Part shown: piece after piece, positions 63,241 through 64,000 of the stretch
Numbering within the stretch: position 1 is the first letter of the stretch
Layout: each line of letters starts with the position of its first letter
The notes under the pieces: model-generated
The model's input: the letters and a program-made list of their open reading frames with translations, nothing else
Told to the model about the DNA's origin: nothing
Databases searched by the model: none
Made by a program: the position numbers and the translations under genes
Assembly (NCBI GenBank): GCA_026261815.1
Contig: JAMPIT010000437.1
Span: 6,336,001-6,400,000 of the forward strand
DNA: 64,000 bases
Reading direction: 5' to 3'
Source: Monarcha castaneiventris obscurior
Lineage: Eukaryota > Chordata > Aves > Passeriformes > Monarchidae

Positions 63241-64000
63241 GAGTCACTGCTTTAATGGCAGAAAGTGCAGAATTTTAACGTGAGCATCCTGAAGGTCTCA
63301 GTGGAGCGCAGGTCCAAGAAGCACAGACAGACAGACAGACAGTTTTAATTTAACCTTACATGCTTTGATACAGCCACAGGACTAAAGCATTAGTGGTCTC
63401 CATTTGTTTATGACTGACTACATATGCTAGAATGTGCTCTGCCAAAACTCATTGCTAAAACAAAAAACAGCGTTCAAACGGCACAAAACTTCATAAACCA
63501 AATAAACAACACGTTGCAAATATTTAAGGCTTCCAAGCAAAGGCTACTTCCATAAACTCAAACATTTAAACTGGCAACAAAACATTTCAGACACTGAAAA
63601 TAATGACTGGCTAAAAAAAAAACCCATCTTCCTCCTCATTTCAAATGGTTCATTTTTCTGTTCTCCTGAAACATGCAGGGCACTCAAATTATAACTAAGC
63701 AAATATACATATCCCTTCCTACTTAAAACGAAAAAAAAAATTGGAAACATTAAATCTAAATCTTTCTGTTTAACCCAGGACTAGAAAACTGTCAGCGCTG
63801 AAAATTAGTTTCACAGAGCCTTAATGCATCTGAAAATGGCTTATTTGCTACACATAACAAGCAAATTCCGAAATAAAGGGAAACCCTTTCCCTCAACATG
63901 CACACTAATATTTTTCTTTCCTGAAGGTTGGATTACTTCCAGAGAACCTGAATTGACTTCAACGGAGCGATAATGTATTTCTTAGGAAGAACATGTAAAC
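63241..64000. other. AT-rich non-coding DNA
   Basis: No gene is visible. The only structured element is the short tetranucleotide repeat listed separately. Confidence 0.65.
63323..63342. repeat. (ACAG)5 microsatellite
   Basis: Five perfect ACAG units. Confidence 0.9.

Noticed and set aside
1..64000. Bacterial-type systems, CRISPR arrays, phage or viral genes
   Set aside because: No operon structure, ribosome-binding pattern, repeat-spacer array or viral coding sequence is visible; the window is animal nuclear DNA.

Overview
This window is vertebrate nuclear DNA, most likely from a bird. The evidence is three sets of CR1 (chicken repeat 1) LINE fragments, all carrying CR1 3'-end sequence, at 12673-12742, 23173-23280 and 46571-47545. 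The background is AT-rich and poor in CpG, with few interspersed repeats. I see no Alu, L1 or other mammal-type repeats. CR1 fragments of this kind are the dominant interspersed repeats of birds. A songbird is possible, but the sequence alone does not establish it. No bacterial, viral or organellar gene organisation is visible, and no rRNA, tRNA or CRISPR array was recognised.

I found no complete gene. Almost all the window reads as intron or intergenic DNA, and most open frames over 60 codons look like chance frames. The + strand is visibly rich in A and C: I counted 13 A-runs of 12 or more bases against 3 T-runs. Transcribed vertebrate introns usually show the G+T excess on the sense strand, so if a gene spans this window it probably runs on the minus strand. 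Three minus-strand segments are the best exon candidates: 42874-43158, 33812-33876 and 29677-29741. None could be matched to a named protein, so all are given at low confidence.

Layout. 1-12672: unique AT-rich DNA with a GC-richer patch at 2541-2960. 12673-23172: a short CR1 tail, pyrimidine and A-rich tracts, and a 23-bp tandem duplication. 23173-33811: a second CR1 tail and the candidate 65-bp exon at 29677-29741. 33812-46570: two further exon candidates, a palindromic CRE (TGACGTCA), G/C tracts and a CpG-richer patch near 45.0 kb. 46571-47545: a nested CR1 (one CR1 3' end inserted into an older CR1). 47546-64000: a pair of diverged direct repeats about 1.1 kb apart, a second CRE, a possible retroposed poly(A) tail, an enhancer-like AT-rich segment near 61.9 kb, a G-quadruplex motif, and a CpG-richer patch at 62.8-63.2 kb.

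No previously undescribed biological system is evident. The observations most worth a second look are the three minus-strand exon candidates, the nested CR1, the duplicated segment at 48972/50068, and the two perfect CRE palindromes.
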